Shown: in pieces, positions 29,795 through 40,222 of the stretch | Position numbering within the stretch: the stretch's first letter is position 1 | Layout of the letters: the number at the start of each line of letters is the position of its first letter | NCBI RefSeq assembly: GCF_014252395.1 | Contig: NZ_CP059219.1 | Coordinates: 448,828-512,827 of the forward strand | Direction: 5' to 3' | Length of the DNA: 64,000 nucleotides | From: Blattabacterium cuenoti | GTDB lineage: Bacteria > Bacteroidota > Bacteroidia > Flavobacteriales > Blattabacteriaceae | Notes under the pieces: generated by a model | Told to the model about the DNA's origin: nothing | Seen by the model: only the letters and a program-made list of their open reading frames with translations | The model's database searches: none | Translations under genes and position numbers: made by a program

Positions 29795-30137
29795 AACTTT
29801 TAACTCTAGCTTTTTTTCCTTTTAATAATCTAAAATAATAAATTTTAGATCTACGAACTTTTCCTTTTTTATTTATATCTATTTTTTGTATATTTGGTTG
29901 ATTCAAAATAAATATACGTTCTACACCTATTCCTCCACTTATTTTTCTGACAGTAAACGTTTTAGTTAATCCTTTACCTTGTTTTTTTATAACTATTCCT
30001 TTAAAAGATTGAATTCTTTTTTTTTCTCCTTCTTTAATCTCAAAAAAAACAGTAATTGTATCTCCAGAATTAAACAATGGAAAATTTTTTTTTATAAAAA
30101 ATTTTTCTTCTACGTATTTAATAATATTATGTGACAT
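29793..30137 (-). CDS. rplS: 50S ribosomal protein L19
   Basis: A large-subunit protein at the interface with the small subunit. Conserved FNSGDTITVFFEIKEGEKKRIQ and FKGIVIKKQGKG are visible, followed by the family core SGGIGVERIF. The C-terminal RRSKIYYFRLLKGKKARVK is also typical. The length of 114 aa is standard. It begins 3 nt after glmM, so it is the last gene of the long minus-strand run, and its stop codon lies in the terminator hairpin. Confidence 0.97.
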   Translation of the reverse strand: MSHNIIKYVEEKFFIKKNFPLFNSGDTITVFFEIKEGEKKRIQSFKGIVIKKQGKGLTKTFTVRKISGGIGVERIFILNQPNIQKIDINKKGKVRRSKIYYFRLLKGKKARVKS

Positions 30138-30140
30138 AAA

Positions 30141-31526
30141 TTAAAAATAATTTTTTATTTCATATACAATTTTTTTCGCTAAAAAATCAGCTCTTTTTTT
30201 AGAACAACTTTCTGTATGTATTCTAATAAAATTCTCAGTATTTGATTTTCTTATATGTATCCATTCATTATTTAATAAATCAATTTTAATACCATCACTA
30301 AAATCAATTTTTTTACCTTTATATTTATTTTTAATATTTTTTAAAAATTTTTCTTTATTAAAAGAATATTTAATCTTCTTTTTTGACATAAAAAAATTAG
30401 AATATTTTTTTTTTAATTCAAATAATGAAATTTTAGAAAGCTTAACTATTTGAGTTAAAAATATAGCTATTCCAACTAAAGCATCTCTTCCATAACGTAA
30501 TTTTGGATAAATAATCCCTCCATTTCCTTCTCCTCCAACAACCGCATTTACTTCCTTCATCTTTTTTATAACATGAGATTCTCCAACAGGAGTTTGATAA
30601 AAAGTAGCACCTTTTTTTATAGAAATATCTTTTAAAGTATGAGAAGAAGATAAAGTAGAAACAACAGGCCCTATTTCTTTATCTAATATATAATCAGCTA
30701 TAGATACTAAAGTATATTCTTCTCCAAAAAAATCTCCATTTTCACAAATAAAAACTACTCTATCTACATCAGGATCTACAGATATTCCTAAATTAGCTTT
30801 TACTTTTGGTACTTTTTTACAAATTTCTACTAAATTTTTTTCAATAGGTTCAGGATTATGTATAAATTCCCTATTAGGATTACAATGCATTTTTATAACA
30901 TGAACTCCTAAATGTTTTAAAAGAAGTGGAACAGCTATACCTCCTGTAGAATTAATACCATCAACTACAATTTTTAATTTAGCTTTTTTAATAATGTTTT
31001 TTTCTATAATAGGTAATGAAAGAATTTTTTCTATATGTTTTTTAACATAATTTTTTTTATGAAAAAGATTACCTAATTTTTTATAAGAAGAAAATTTATA
31101 ATTTTCTTTTTCCATTATAGTAAATAATTTTTTTGAATCCTTTTCAGATAAAAATTCTCCATATGAATTAAATATTTTTAATCCATTCCAATTTTTTGGA
31201 TTATGACTAGCTGTTAACATAACACCACCATCTGCTTTTTCATTTATAACAGCTATACCAACAGTAGGAGTTGTAGATAAACCTATGTTTATAACATCTA
31301 CTCCAAGACTTTGAAAAATAATTATTAATAATTTTTGAAATAAAGCAGAAGTTACTCTACCATCTCTTCCTAAAACTACTAAATATTTTTTTTTTATTTT
31401 ATATTTTTTTTTCATCCAAGAAACATATCCTGTAGAAAATTTAATGATCTCTATAGGAGAAAATCCTGTTCCTACTTTATTTCCTAAAGTACCTCTTATT
31501 CCGGATGAAGATTTAATAAGTATCAA
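30141..31526 (-). CDS. glmM: phosphoglucosamine mutase (phosphohexomutase family)
   Basis: Interconverts glucosamine-6-P and glucosamine-1-P on the way to UDP-GlcNAc. The phosphoserine loop TASHNP carries S107, the Mg2+ loop is DPDVDR, the sugar-specificity loop is GEGNGG, and the phosphate-binding loop near the C-terminus is RKSNTENFIRIHTES. The GEGNGG loop and 461 aa agree with the GlmM-like proteins of Bacteroidota; a phosphomannomutase role cannot be excluded by sequence alone. Retained peptidoglycan synthesis (murA, ddl) makes GlmM the better reading. It lies 61 nt after the permease gene and 3 nt before rplS. Confidence 0.88.
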   Translation of the reverse strand: MILIKSSSGIRGTLGNKVGTGFSPIEIIKFSTGYVSWMKKKYKIKKKYLVVLGRDGRVTSALFQKLLIIIFQSLGVDVINIGLSTTPTVGIAVINEKADGGVMLTASHNPKNWNGLKIFNSYGEFLSEKDSKKLFTIMEKENYKFSSYKKLGNLFHKKNYVKKHIEKILSLPIIEKNIIKKAKLKIVVDGINSTGGIAVPLLLKHLGVHVIKMHCNPNREFIHNPEPIEKNLVEICKKVPKVKANLGISVDPDVDRVVFICENGDFFGEEYTLVSIADYILDKEIGPVVSTLSSSHTLKDISIKKGATFYQTPVGESHVIKKMKEVNAVVGGEGNGGIIYPKLRYGRDALVGIAIFLTQIVKLSKISLFELKKKYSNFFMSKKKIKYSFNKEKFLKNIKNKYKGKKIDFSDGIKIDLLNNEWIHIRKSNTENFIRIHTESCSKKRADFLAKKIVYEIKNYF

Positions 31527-31587
31527 AAATAAATTAAATTTTTCTGTTCACTAAAAAAAATAAAAATACAAAATTTAATTCTTAACT

Positions 31588-32808
31588 TTATTCAAAATTT
31601 ATAACTTCTAAAGTTTCCATTTTATTAAAAACAAATAAAACAGAAAAAAATATTGTTAAAAAACAAATAAAAATAATTACTAAATTAATAATTAAAATAT
31701 ACCAAATTTGAAAATAAATTGGAACAAAATCTATAAAATAATGTATTTTATTTAATGATATAATATGAAATTTTTTTTGTATTATTAATAATCCTATACT
31801 AATACTATTTCCTATAAGTAATGAAGGAATAAATATTTTTATAACATAAAAAAAAAATATTTTATATATAACCTTATTTTTAGCTCCTAATATTTTTAAA
31901 ATACCAATAGTTTTGATTCTTTCTAAAATAAGAATTAAAATAAATGCGATTATATTTACAATTAAAGCAAAAAATATAATAATAATAATAATAAAAATAT
32001 TTATATTAAAAATTTTTAACCATTTAAAATATTTATTATTATATCTATTTTCAATTTTTTTAACAAAAAAATTAGGAAAAAATTTTTTAATTTTTTTTTC
32101 TATTATTTTTAAATTAAAATAAGATAAAGAAGATAAAAAAATTTCAATTTTTTCAGAAAAAAATTCCTTCCAACCAAAAATATGTTGAATAGATTTTATA
32201 TTTCCAATAATATATATATTATCAAATGTAGGAAAACCAGTTTCATATATTCCAGAAACTTTAAATTTTTTAGAAATAAGTGATCCATTTTTAGGATAAA
32301 AAAAATAAATTTTTATATAAGATCCTATATTTAATCCTAATAATGAAGATATTTTTTTGGATAAAAGAATATTATCATTACATAAATAACTTTTTTTTTC
32401 ACTACAAAACTTTCCTTTTATAATAAAATATTTAAAAAATATAGGATTATAATCTTCATAAACACCTTTAAATAAATATTTTTCTATTTTATTATTTGTG
32501 CATATAATTACATTTTTTTCAGAAATTCCATGAATTTGAATATAATTAGAAATCAAAAATTTTTTTTCTATATGAGATAAAAAAAAAGGTTTTTTTGATT
32601 TTTTCATTATCAAAATATGACCTATTACATTTGTAAATTTTTTTTTTATAATTTCTTTAAATCCAAATCCAACAGATAAAGTTAAAATAGTTATAACTAA
32701 ACTAAAAATTATTGTTAATTGTATAATTATAACTATTGTTCTAAGAGAACTATTTTTAACACAATCTTTATCAACTGTTTTTTTAGAAAAAAACCATTCA
32801 AAATTCAA
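31588..32808 (-). CDS. FtsX/LolC-E-type ABC transporter permease (lipoprotein release)
   Basis: An inner-membrane permease of 406 aa with the MacB/LolC topology. One N-terminal transmembrane helix (about 27-50) is followed by a large periplasmic domain (about 55-265). Three C-terminal helices start at about residue 270, and the FtsX-type LERIKTIGILKILGAKNKVIY motif (shown in parts: LERIKTIGIL, KILGAKNK) sits between the first two. The N-terminal FSKKTVDKDCVKNSSLRTIV resembles Bacteroidota lipoprotein-releasing permeases. It probably works with a LolD-like ATPase encoded elsewhere to extract lipoproteins for outer-membrane transfer. Sequence is unusually Ile/Phe/Lys-rich. It starts 11 nt after dnaB ends. 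Confidence 0.78.
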   Translation of the reverse strand: MNFEWFFSKKTVDKDCVKNSSLRTIVIIIQLTIIFSLVITILTLSVGFGFKEIIKKKFTNVIGHILIMKKSKKPFFLSHIEKKFLISNYIQIHGISEKNVIICTNNKIEKYLFKGVYEDYNPIFFKYFIIKGKFCSEKKSYLCNDNILLSKKISSLLGLNIGSYIKIYFFYPKNGSLISKKFKVSGIYETGFPTFDNIYIIGNIKSIQHIFGWKEFFSEKIEIFLSSLSYFNLKIIEKKIKKFFPNFFVKKIENRYNNKYFKWLKIFNINIFIIIIIIFFALIVNIIAFILILILERIKTIGILKILGAKNKVIYKIFFFYVIKIFIPSLLIGNSISIGLLIIQKKFHIISLNKIHYFIDFVPIYFQIWYILIINLVIIFICFLTIFFSVLFVFNKMETLEVINFE

Positions 32809-32819
32809 TACATTTTATT

Positions 32820-34355
32820 TTATGTATTAAATTCACCAAAAAAATCATCATTTAAATCTATTTTATTATATTTTGATAATATATTATTTTCATTATTAAG
32901 AATATTTTTTTTATAGTCTTCTTCCCAAAGAAATGGAATTTGTTTTTTTTCTTCTAAATTAGAAAATTTAACTTGATCACTTATAAATTTTAAACGAAAT
33001 TTATCTAATCCTCCATTTCTATGTTTTGCTATTATTATCTCAGCTTCACCTATACAAGAAGAATTAGAATCATTATCATAATCCCAAGTTTTAAATCCAT
33101 AATATTCAGGTCTATATATAAATAATACAATATCTGCATCTTGTTCAATAGCTCCAGATTCTCTCAAATCAGATAATAAAGGTCGTTTACTACCACCTCT
33201 TGTTTCCACTGCTCTAGAAAGTTGTGATAAAGCTATTATAGGAATATCAAGTTCTTTAGCTATAGATTTCAAACTTCTAGATATTATTGATATTTCTTGT
33301 TCTCTATTTTGTAATTTAAACCCATATCCATGATCATGTATTCCCATTAATTGCATATAATCTATTAATATTAATTTTATCCCATGTTGGGATATTAAAC
33401 GACGACATTTTGCTCGCAAATTAAATATAGATAAAGAAGGAGTATCATCTATAAATAATGGAGCATCTTTCAAATTTTTAGTTTTATGATTTAAAGATTC
33501 CCAATCTAAATTAGATAAACTTGCTCTTTTAATTTTTTCTGAAGAAATACCAGTTTCTGATGAAATTAATCGTGTAATCAATTGAACAGAAGACATTTCT
33601 AATGAAAAAATAATAACAGGAATTTTTTGTTTTATTACAATATTTTTAACCATTGATAACATAAAAGTTGTTTTTCCCATTCCAGGTCTAGAAGCTATTA
33701 TAATTAAATCTGAATTTTGCCATCCAGAAGTAATATGATCTAGTTTATAAAATCCTGAGGAAATTCCACTTAATCCTTCTTTTTTTGTTTTTTTTATTTT
33801 TTCAATAGCTTTATTTACAATATATTGAGTAGTTTCATATTTTTTTGTTGTTAAATATTTATGGTTTATTTCAAAAAGTTTTGATTCTGCATAATCTAAA
33901 AGATCAAAAACATCTATGTTTTCTTCATAACATTTTTTAATAATATCAGAAGATATACTAATTAATTTTCTTAAAAAAAATTTTTGCAACACTATACGAC
34001 TATGATACTCTATATGTGCAGAAGAAATAACTTTTTGTGTTAATTCTATCAAATACAATTCCCCACCTGATAATTTTAATTTATCATTTATACGAAGTTC
34101 ATTTAAAACAGTATATAAATCTACTGGTTTAGAATTATGATATAATTTTTGTATTGATTTAAATATTTCTTGATGCTCTTTTTTATAAAAAACTTCAGGA
34201 AAAAGTATATCAATAATTTCATCTAATCCTTTTCTATCTATTAAAATAGATCCTATTATAGCTTCTTCCAAATCTAATGCTTGAGGTGGTATTTTCCCTT
34301 TTTTAATTTTGTAATTATTTTCTATATTTTGTTCAATACGGTTCATTTTACTCAT
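32820..34355 (-). CDS. dnaB: replicative DNA helicase DnaB
   Basis: The hexameric 5'-3' helicase at the replication fork. The N-terminal dimerisation domain contains PPQALDLEEAIIGSILID (22-40), then the linker helix. The RecA-like domain has Walker A ASRPGMGKTT (221-230), Walker B LILIDYMQLM, and the SDLRESGAIEQDADIV arginine-finger region. The length of 511 aa is normal for the phylum and no intein is present. It lies 15 nt downstream of accA. Confidence 0.96.
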   Translation of the reverse strand: MSKMNRIEQNIENNYKIKKGKIPPQALDLEEAIIGSILIDRKGLDEIIDILFPEVFYKKEHQEIFKSIQKLYHNSKPVDLYTVLNELRINDKLKLSGGELYLIELTQKVISSAHIEYHSRIVLQKFFLRKLISISSDIIKKCYEENIDVFDLLDYAESKLFEINHKYLTTKKYETTQYIVNKAIEKIKKTKKEGLSGISSGFYKLDHITSGWQNSDLIIIASRPGMGKTTFMLSMVKNIVIKQKIPVIIFSLEMSSVQLITRLISSETGISSEKIKRASLSNLDWESLNHKTKNLKDAPLFIDDTPSLSIFNLRAKCRRLISQHGIKLILIDYMQLMGIHDHGYGFKLQNREQEISIISRSLKSIAKELDIPIIALSQLSRAVETRGGSKRPLLSDLRESGAIEQDADIVLFIYRPEYYGFKTWDYDNDSNSSCIGEAEIIIAKHRNGGLDKFRLKFISDQVKFSNLEEKKQIPFLWEEDYKKNILNNENNILSKYNKIDLNDDFFGEFNT

Positions 34356-34370
34356 ATTTTCATAAAAAAA

Positions 34371-35330
34371 TTATCCTTCATTAAAAGAACCTATAGAAAT
34401 ATATTTATTTTTTCTATTTTTAATAATTGATTTCACATCAATAGTATATAATTCTTTATAATGTTTCATTATTTGCTTTTTTACAAGCTTAAAAGCTTTT
34501 TCTGGACAAAAATGAGCTCCACCTAAAGGTTCTTTAATTATATTATCTATAAGATCTAATTTATACATATCTTCTGCGGTTAATTTTAATGCTTCTGCTG
34601 ATTCTTCTTTTTTATCCCAATTTCCCCAAAGTATAGTAGAACAACTTTCAGGTGAAATAACAGAATACCAAGAATTTTCCATCATAGAAATTTTGTCTCC
34701 TATTCCAATTCCTAAAGCTCCTCCACTTGCTCCTTCTCCAATAATTAATACAATAATAGGAACTTTTAAACACATAATTTCATAAATATTTTTTCCAATT
34801 GCTTCCCCTTGACCTCTTTTTTCTGCTTCTATTCCAGGAAAAGCTCCTGGAGTATCAATAAAAGTAACAATAGGTTTACGAAATTTTTCTGATAACTTCA
34901 TCAATCTCAAAGCTTTCCTATATCCTTCTGGATTAGGCATACCAAATCTTCTATATTGTCTATCTTTAGTGTTTCTTCCTTTTTGAGTTCCTATTAACAT
35001 AAAAGTAACATCTTCTATTTTTCCAAAACCACCTACTATAGCTTTATCATCTCCAAAATAACGATCTCCATGTAATTCTATAAAAGAATCTTTTTTTGTT
35101 ATATATTGTATATAATCTAAAGTATAAGGTCTATTTGGATGTCTAGATAATTGTACTCTTTGCCAAGGAGTTAAATTATTATGTACTTTTTTAATAGTTT
35201 CTTTTAATTTATATTTTAATTGATTACAAACTTCCTTCATATTCACTCCACTTTTTTTTTCTATAAGAAGACAATTAATATATTGATCTTGAATTTCTTG
35301 TATAGGTTTTTCAAAATCTAAGTATTCCAT
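34371..35330 (-). CDS. accA: acetyl-CoA carboxylase carboxyltransferase subunit alpha
   Basis: With AccD it transfers the carboxyl group from biotin to acetyl-CoA, giving malonyl-CoA for fatty-acid synthesis. The N-terminal coiled region, [21 protein letters not shown] (in parts: [19 protein letters not shown]), [32 protein letters not shown] and the oxyanion region [14 protein letters not shown] are all family signatures. The length of 319 aa is standard. It lies in the same direction between sdhB (19 nt) and dnaB (15 nt). Confidence 0.97.
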   Translation of the reverse strand: MEYLDFEKPIQEIQDQYINCLLIEKKSGVNMKEVCNQLKYKLKETIKKVHNNLTPWQRVQLSRHPNRPYTLDYIQYITKKDSFIELHGDRYFGDDKAIVGGFGKIEDVTFMLIGTQKGRNTKDRQYRRFGMPNPEGYRKALRLMKLSEKFRKPIVTFIDTPGAFPGIEAEKRGQGEAIGKNIYEIMCLKVPIIVLIIGEGASGGALGIGIGDKISMMENSWYSVISPESCSTILWGNWDKKEESAEALKLTAEDMYKLDLIDNIIKEPLGGAHFCPEKAFKLVKKQIMKHYKELYTIDVKSIIKNRKNKYISIGSFNEG

Positions 35331-35349
35331 AAAAATAATTAAGAAAAAA

Positions 35350-36105
35350 TTAATTAAATGAACAAATATATTCTTTATTCATAAAAGAAATATATTCAGT
35401 AGATATTCCTTTTGGACATTCTATTTCACATACCTTAGTATTAGTACAACTTCCAAAACCTTCTTCATCCATTTTATTTACCATATTCAATACTCTTTCT
35501 TTTTTTTCTATTTTTCCTTGAGGTAACAAGGCTAGTTGTGATACTTTTGCTGCAACAAATAACATAGCAGATCTATTTTTACATGCTGCTACACATGCTC
35601 CGCATCCAATACATGCAGCTGCATCAAAAGCTTTTTCAGCTTTATTTTTTGAAATAGGAATCATATTTCCATCTACAGTTTTTCCAAATGTATTTACAGA
35701 AATAAAACCTCCAGACATAATAATTCTATCAAAAGAAGATCTATCTACAATGAGATCCTTAATTATAGGAAAAGGTTTAGCTCTCCAAGGTTCAACATAT
35801 ATAGTTTCTCCATTTTTAAAAGAACGCATATGTAATTGACAAGTAGTTATTAAATTATCTGGTCCATGAGCTCTTCCATTTATATATAAAGAACACATTC
35901 CACAAATACCTTCACGACAATCATGATCAAATGATATAGGATAATCTTTTTGATCAGATATAATATTATTATTTAATATATCTAACATTTCTAAAAAAGA
36001 ACTATTTGGAGATATATTATGAATTTTATAAGTATAAAAATTACCTTTTTCTTTATTATTTTTTTGTCTCCATATTTTTAATTTAAAATTGAGAAATTTT
36101 TTCAT
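35350..36105 (-). CDS. sdhB: succinate dehydrogenase/fumarate reductase iron-sulfur subunit
   Basis: Carries electrons between the flavin of SdhA and the quinone/heme site of SdhC. The [2Fe-2S] cysteines are C63, C68, C71 and C89. The 4Fe-4S and 3Fe-4S cysteines lie in [11 protein letters not shown] (C165, 168, 171, 175) and around C220, C226 and C230. The length of 251 aa fits the Bacteroidota type that pairs with a single five-helix membrane subunit. It is 12 nt after sdhA. The spacing of the final cluster ligands ([15 protein letters not shown]) is typical of this subgroup. Confidence 0.96.
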   Translation of the reverse strand: MKKFLNFKLKIWRQKNNKEKGNFYTYKIHNISPNSSFLEMLDILNNNIISDQKDYPISFDHDCREGICGMCSLYINGRAHGPDNLITTCQLHMRSFKNGETIYVEPWRAKPFPIIKDLIVDRSSFDRIIMSGGFISVNTFGKTVDGNMIPISKNKAEKAFDAAACIGCGACVAACKNRSAMLFVAAKVSQLALLPQGKIEKKERVLNMVNKMDEEGFGSCTNTKVCEIECPKGISTEYISFMNKEYICSFN

Positions 36106-36117
36106 AAAATTATGTTC

Positions 36118-38154
36118 TTATTTATAAGAACGTGTTTGAATTTTAACAAAATTAAAATTTAAATTTTCTTTATGCATGATTTCATCACTAATAGATTTAT
36201 TTTCTAAATGTTCCCATACAGAAACATATTTATAATGAACATCGTTACGAAGAGCTTCTCCTTCTATTGTTTGATATTCTTCTCTAAAATGACTTCCACA
36301 AGATTCTTTTCTATTTAATGCATCCATAGCTATTAATTCTCCTAATTCTAAAAAATCGGCTATACGTCCAGCTTTTTCTAATTCAGAATTCAATTCATAT
36401 TCATTATTTCCAGGTATAAATACATTTTTCCAAAATTCTTCACGAAGTTCTTGTATATTTTTTATAGCTTTAGATAAACCTTTATAATTCCTACTCATTC
36501 CTACATATTCCCACATGATATTTCCAAGTTTTTTATGAAAAAAATCAACAGGTATGTTTCCATTATTTTGAATAAATTTTTTAATTCTATCCTTTACATC
36601 TTTTTCTGATTTATTAAAATTTTTATGTTTAATAGTTATTTTATCATTATAATAATTGATATATTTAGATAAATAATCCGCAATAGTATATGGTAAAATA
36701 AAATAACCGTCAGCTAATCCCTGCATTAGTGCAGAAGCACCAAGTCTATTAGCTCCATGATCTGAAAAATTAGCTTCTCCTATAACAAAACAACCAGGTA
36801 TAGAAGACATTAAATTATAATCAACCCATAATCCTCCCATTGTATAATGTACTGCAGGATAAATTTTCATAGGATTTTTATAAGGATTTTGATTCGTTAT
36901 TTTTTCATACATATGAAATAAATTACCATATTTAGATTCTATGATTTTTTCTCCTAATTTTATTTTTTTTGAAGTACTAATTTTTTTTATTCCAAGTTCA
37001 TTTGCTTTTTCATTTCCATATTTCTCTATAGAATAATAAAAATCTAAAAAAACACCTTCTTTTGTTTCATTATCTTCGATTCCTAATCCTTTATCACAAC
37101 GTTCTTTAGCAGCTCTAGAAGCTACATCTCTTGGTACAAGATTACCAAAAGAAGGATACCTTCTTTCTAAATAATAATCTCTTTCTTCTTCTTTTATATC
37201 TTTAGATGTTTTATTTCCATTTCGTATAGCAATAGCATCTTCTAATTTTTTAGGAACCCATATTCTTCCATCATTTCTTAATGATTCTGACATTAAAGTC
37301 AATTTAGATTGATAACTTCCATGTACTGGAATACAAGTAGGATGTATTTGTGTATAACAAGGATTAGCAAAAAATCCACCTTTTTTATGAACTTTCCATA
37401 TAGCACTAGAATTAGATCCCATAGCATTAGTAGATAAAAAAAATACATTACCATAACCACCAGATGCTATAACTACTGCATGTGCTATATGTTTTTCTAT
37501 TTCTCCAGAAATTAAATTTCTGGAAATTATTCCTCTAGCTACATTTTCTATAACTACTAAATCAAGCATTTCATGACGATTATACATTTTTATTCTTCCT
37601 TTACTTATTTGTCTACACATAGAAGAATAACAAGCTAATAAAAGTTGTTGACCTGTTTGTCCTTTAGCATAAAAAGTTCTAGAAACTTTTGTTCCACCAA
37701 AGGATCTAGTTTCTAAATATCCAGCATAATCTCTAGCAAATGGAACACCTTGAGCTACACATTGATCTATAATATTTGAAGACATTTCTGCTAAACGATA
37801 AACATTAGCTTCTCTAGATCTATAATCTCCACCTTTAATTGTATCATAAAAAAGTTGATAAATAGAATCATTATCCCCTTTATAATTTTTAGAGGCATTA
37901 ATACCACCTTGAGCGGCTACAGAATGAGCTCTCCTAGGAGAATCTTGATAACAAAAAACTTTAACTTTATATCCTAATTCAGATAAAGATGCGGATGCGG
38001 ATGCTCCAGCTAATCCGGTACCTACAACAATAATTTCTAGATTAGATCTATTATTAGGTGATACTAATTTTAAAGTAGATTTATGATCATTCCATTTATT
38101 GTTTAATGCCCCTTCTGGAATTTTTGAATTAAATTTTAAATAATTTTTAATCAT
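36118..38154 (-). CDS. sdhA: succinate dehydrogenase/fumarate reductase flavoprotein subunit
   Basis: The catalytic FAD subunit. The dinucleotide fold is [15 protein letters not shown], the FAD-linking His is in [15 protein letters not shown], the active-site region is [12 protein letters not shown], and the C-terminal [10 protein letters not shown] and [12 protein letters not shown] blocks are complete. I placed the start at the ATG at 38154 ([17 protein letters not shown]), 10 nt after the sdhC stop, because homologues begin just before the SKIP-G-L motif. A longer frame from 38241 would add 29 hydrophobic residues that are out-of-frame sdhC sequence. The length of 678 aa matches the large Bacteroidota SdhA. 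Confidence 0.96.
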   Translation of the reverse strand: MIKNYLKFNSKIPEGALNNKWNDHKSTLKLVSPNNRSNLEIIVVGTGLAGASASASLSELGYKVKVFCYQDSPRRAHSVAAQGGINASKNYKGDNDSIYQLFYDTIKGGDYRSREANVYRLAEMSSNIIDQCVAQGVPFARDYAGYLETRSFGGTKVSRTFYAKGQTGQQLLLACYSSMCRQISKGRIKMYNRHEMLDLVVIENVARGIISRNLISGEIEKHIAHAVVIASGGYGNVFFLSTNAMGSNSSAIWKVHKKGGFFANPCYTQIHPTCIPVHGSYQSKLTLMSESLRNDGRIWVPKKLEDAIAIRNGNKTSKDIKEEERDYYLERRYPSFGNLVPRDVASRAAKERCDKGLGIEDNETKEGVFLDFYYSIEKYGNEKANELGIKKISTSKKIKLGEKIIESKYGNLFHMYEKITNQNPYKNPMKIYPAVHYTMGGLWVDYNLMSSIPGCFVIGEANFSDHGANRLGASALMQGLADGYFILPYTIADYLSKYINYYNDKITIKHKNFNKSEKDVKDRIKKFIQNNGNIPVDFFHKKLGNIMWEYVGMSRNYKGLSKAIKNIQELREEFWKNVFIPGNNEYELNSELEKAGRIADFLELGELIAMDALNRKESCGSHFREEYQTIEGEALRNDVHYKYVSVWEHLENKSISDEIMHKENLNFNFVKIQTRSYK

Positions 38155-38164
38155 TATAAAAATA

Positions 38165-38836
38165 TCAATTACCATTGAAAAAAAACCAAATCGCAATAAT
38201 AGAAAAACCAGAACAAATAAACCAAAAATAAAAAAATCCAAATTTTTTTATCCAAAAAAATCTTTTTTTATTAGATAATCCTAAAGATTGAAAAGAGGAT
38301 TGAAATCCATGATTTAAATGGATGCCCAAAATAAAAAAAGAAAATATGTATATCAATGTATATAAAGGATTTTTAAATAAAGAAACAACTAAATTATAGT
38401 ACGATAAATTATGATTAGAATATTTCATAGGAATCATGAAATTTATCAAATGTAAAATTAAAAAACAAAAAATTAAAATACCTGTATATATCATGCTACG
38501 ACTACTAAATGATGATATATTATTATTTTTTGCATAATGAACAGATCCTTTTATTTTTTTATTATATAAATGCAATTTAATTCCAAATAAAATATGAAAT
38601 ATAAATCCTATAGCTAGGATATATTCCATTATTTTAATGAAAAAATTATTCTTCATAAAAGAAACTGCTTCGTTAAAAGTTTTTTCTCCTGAAAAAAGAA
38701 ATAAATTAACACTTAAATGCAATAACAAAAAAATCATTAGAAAAATACCTGTTGTAGCCATTACTACTTTCTTTCCAATAGAAGATTGAAAAAAATTATA
38801 GCGATTCACTGATAGAATTGATAAAATTATTTTCAA
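38165..38836 (-). CDS. sdhC: succinate dehydrogenase cytochrome b subunit
   Basis: The single membrane anchor (type B, diheme) for succinate:quinone oxidoreductase. It is 223 aa with five hydrophobic helices. The conserved [25 protein letters not shown] (in parts: [18 protein letters not shown]) and later His residues in [16 protein letters not shown] and [16 protein letters not shown] are probable heme ligands. The sdhC-sdhA-sdhB order is the Bacteroidota/Epsilonproteobacteria type. It follows the cysteine desulfurase gene by 16 nt, linking Fe-S supply and a Fe-S enzyme in one transcript. Confidence 0.93.
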   Translation of the reverse strand: MKIILSILSVNRYNFFQSSIGKKVVMATTGIFLMIFLLLHLSVNLFLFSGEKTFNEAVSFMKNNFFIKIMEYILAIGFIFHILFGIKLHLYNKKIKGSVHYAKNNNISSFSSRSMIYTGILIFCFLILHLINFMIPMKYSNHNLSYYNLVVSLFKNPLYTLIYIFSFFILGIHLNHGFQSSFQSLGLSNKKRFFWIKKFGFFYFWFICSGFSIIAIWFFFNGN

Positions 38837-38852
38837 ATTAATATATTTGTAG

Positions 38853-40016
38853 TTAACAATTTCTAATTTTTTGCAATGCTCTTACAAACAAATCTATATC
38901 TTTTTTTTCATTAAAAATACTAAAAGAAACTCTTATAGGCATCATTTTTTTTAAAAATGATTCTTTTGTAATATATTGAATAACGTGAGATACTTTTTTT
39001 GCATCACTATTACAAGAGTTACCTTTTGAGACTGCTACACCCATTAAATCTAAATGAAAATATAATAAATGATCTATTTTTTTTATAGGATATAAAAAAT
39101 TTAATATAGAAGGAATACTTTTATTAGAATCAAAGGATAACCCATTGAAAATAATATTTGGAATCAAATTTTTCAATTCTGAAATACAATAAAATTTTAA
39201 ATTATGTATTTTATTCATATGATTTAATAAATTTACACAAGATAGCTGCAATGCTTCTGATAATCCTGCTATACCACATACATTTTCTGTACCAGAACGA
39301 ATTCCATATTCTTGATTTCCACCTGTAATAATAGATTTTATTTTTTTTTGTATATTTTTTCTAATAAAAACAAAACCTATTCCTTTTGGACCATGAAATT
39401 TATGTGCACTAGCACTAGCAAAATCAATAGATAATTTTTTCATATCAATAGGATAATTACCTATAATTTGAATTGTATCTGAATGAAAAAAAGCTCCATA
39501 TTTTTTACATAAAAAAATAACTTGATTTATTTCTAATAAATTACCAATTTCATTATTAGCATACATTAAACTCACAAGTTTTTTATTGTAGGTATTTTTT
39601 TTTAATATTTCTTCCATATGATTCAAATCTATTATACCTTTTTCATTAATATGAATAAAATTTACAGTTACTTTATTATAAGTAGCTAAATCTAGCACTG
39701 TTTTAAAAACAGAAGGATGTTCTAATCTAGAAGTTAAAATATGTTTTATTCCTAAATATAATACGGATGTTCTTAATATCATATTATTTGCCTCAGTTCC
39801 TCCAGAGGTAAAAATAATTTCAGAAGGATAAGCATTAATATTTTTTGCTATACGGATTCTAGATTCTTCTATAATAGAACGAGCTTCTCTACCATAACTA
39901 TGTTGTACAGAAGATGGATTTCCAAATGAATGTGTTAATATATCAATCATTACTTTTAAAACTTCTTTTCTTATAGGAGTTGTAGATGCATTATCTAAAT
40001 ATGCTCGTTTCATCAA
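38853..40016 (-). CDS. NifS/IscS-like cysteine desulfurase
   Basis: A PLP enzyme releasing sulfur from cysteine for Fe-S clusters or thiolated tRNA. PLP-Lys206 is in SAHKFHGPKG, the cofactor region is TSGGTEANN, RSGTENV is present, and the sulfur-carrying Cys335 is in GNSCNSD. The length of 387 aa and the class I pattern fit NifS/IscS rather than SufS. It is first of the minus-strand run sdhC-sdhA-sdhB-accA-dnaB. Whether it serves Fe-S assembly or tRNA 2-thiolation is not decidable from sequence; its position upstream of sdh suggests the former. Confidence 0.9.
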   Translation of the reverse strand: MMKRAYLDNASTTPIRKEVLKVMIDILTHSFGNPSSVQHSYGREARSIIEESRIRIAKNINAYPSEIIFTSGGTEANNMILRTSVLYLGIKHILTSRLEHPSVFKTVLDLATYNKVTVNFIHINEKGIIDLNHMEEILKKNTYNKKLVSLMYANNEIGNLLEINQVIFLCKKYGAFFHSDTIQIIGNYPIDMKKLSIDFASASAHKFHGPKGIGFVFIRKNIQKKIKSIITGGNQEYGIRSGTENVCGIAGLSEALQLSCVNLLNHMNKIHNLKFYCISELKNLIPNIIFNGLSFDSNKSIPSILNFLYPIKKIDHLLYFHLDLMGVAVSKGNSCNSDAKKVSHVIQYITKESFLKKMMPIRVSFSIFNEKKDIDLFVRALQKIRNC

Positions 40017-40032
40017 AATAAAATTTTATATA

Positions 40033-40040
40033 CAAATATA
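40033..40040 (-). promoter_or_regulatory. candidate -7 promoter element (TATATTTG) for the nifS-sdh run
   Basis: On the minus strand TATATTTG fits TANNTTTG and stands about 16 nt before the desulfurase ATG. No TTTG is present at the -33 distance. The whole 200-nt divergent region up to rny otherwise shows only AT-rich sequence without clear structure. Confidence 0.35.
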
Positions 40041-40222
40041 TAATGTATTCAAATACTGTTGATTAAAATATTTTTAATAAAATCTCATCTTTAATTTTGT
40101 ATATTTAACATTATTCTTTCTGATTCAATAAAAATCATTATTCAAGAAACTTTTGTCACATATTTTTTGTTTTAAAAATGTTATTAAAATGTCTATTTTA
40201 TTTTTATTTAAATTGAGTGAAT

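Noticed and set aside
38155..38241. Longer N-terminus for SdhA starting at 38241
   Set aside because: The added hydrophobic residues are sdhC sequence in another frame; homologues start at the SKIP motif after 38154.
40017..40222. Possible zapA or small-gene remnant upstream of rny
   Set aside because: I looked for a decayed frame because other Flavobacteriia may carry a small gene here, but no order-preserving similarity was visible.
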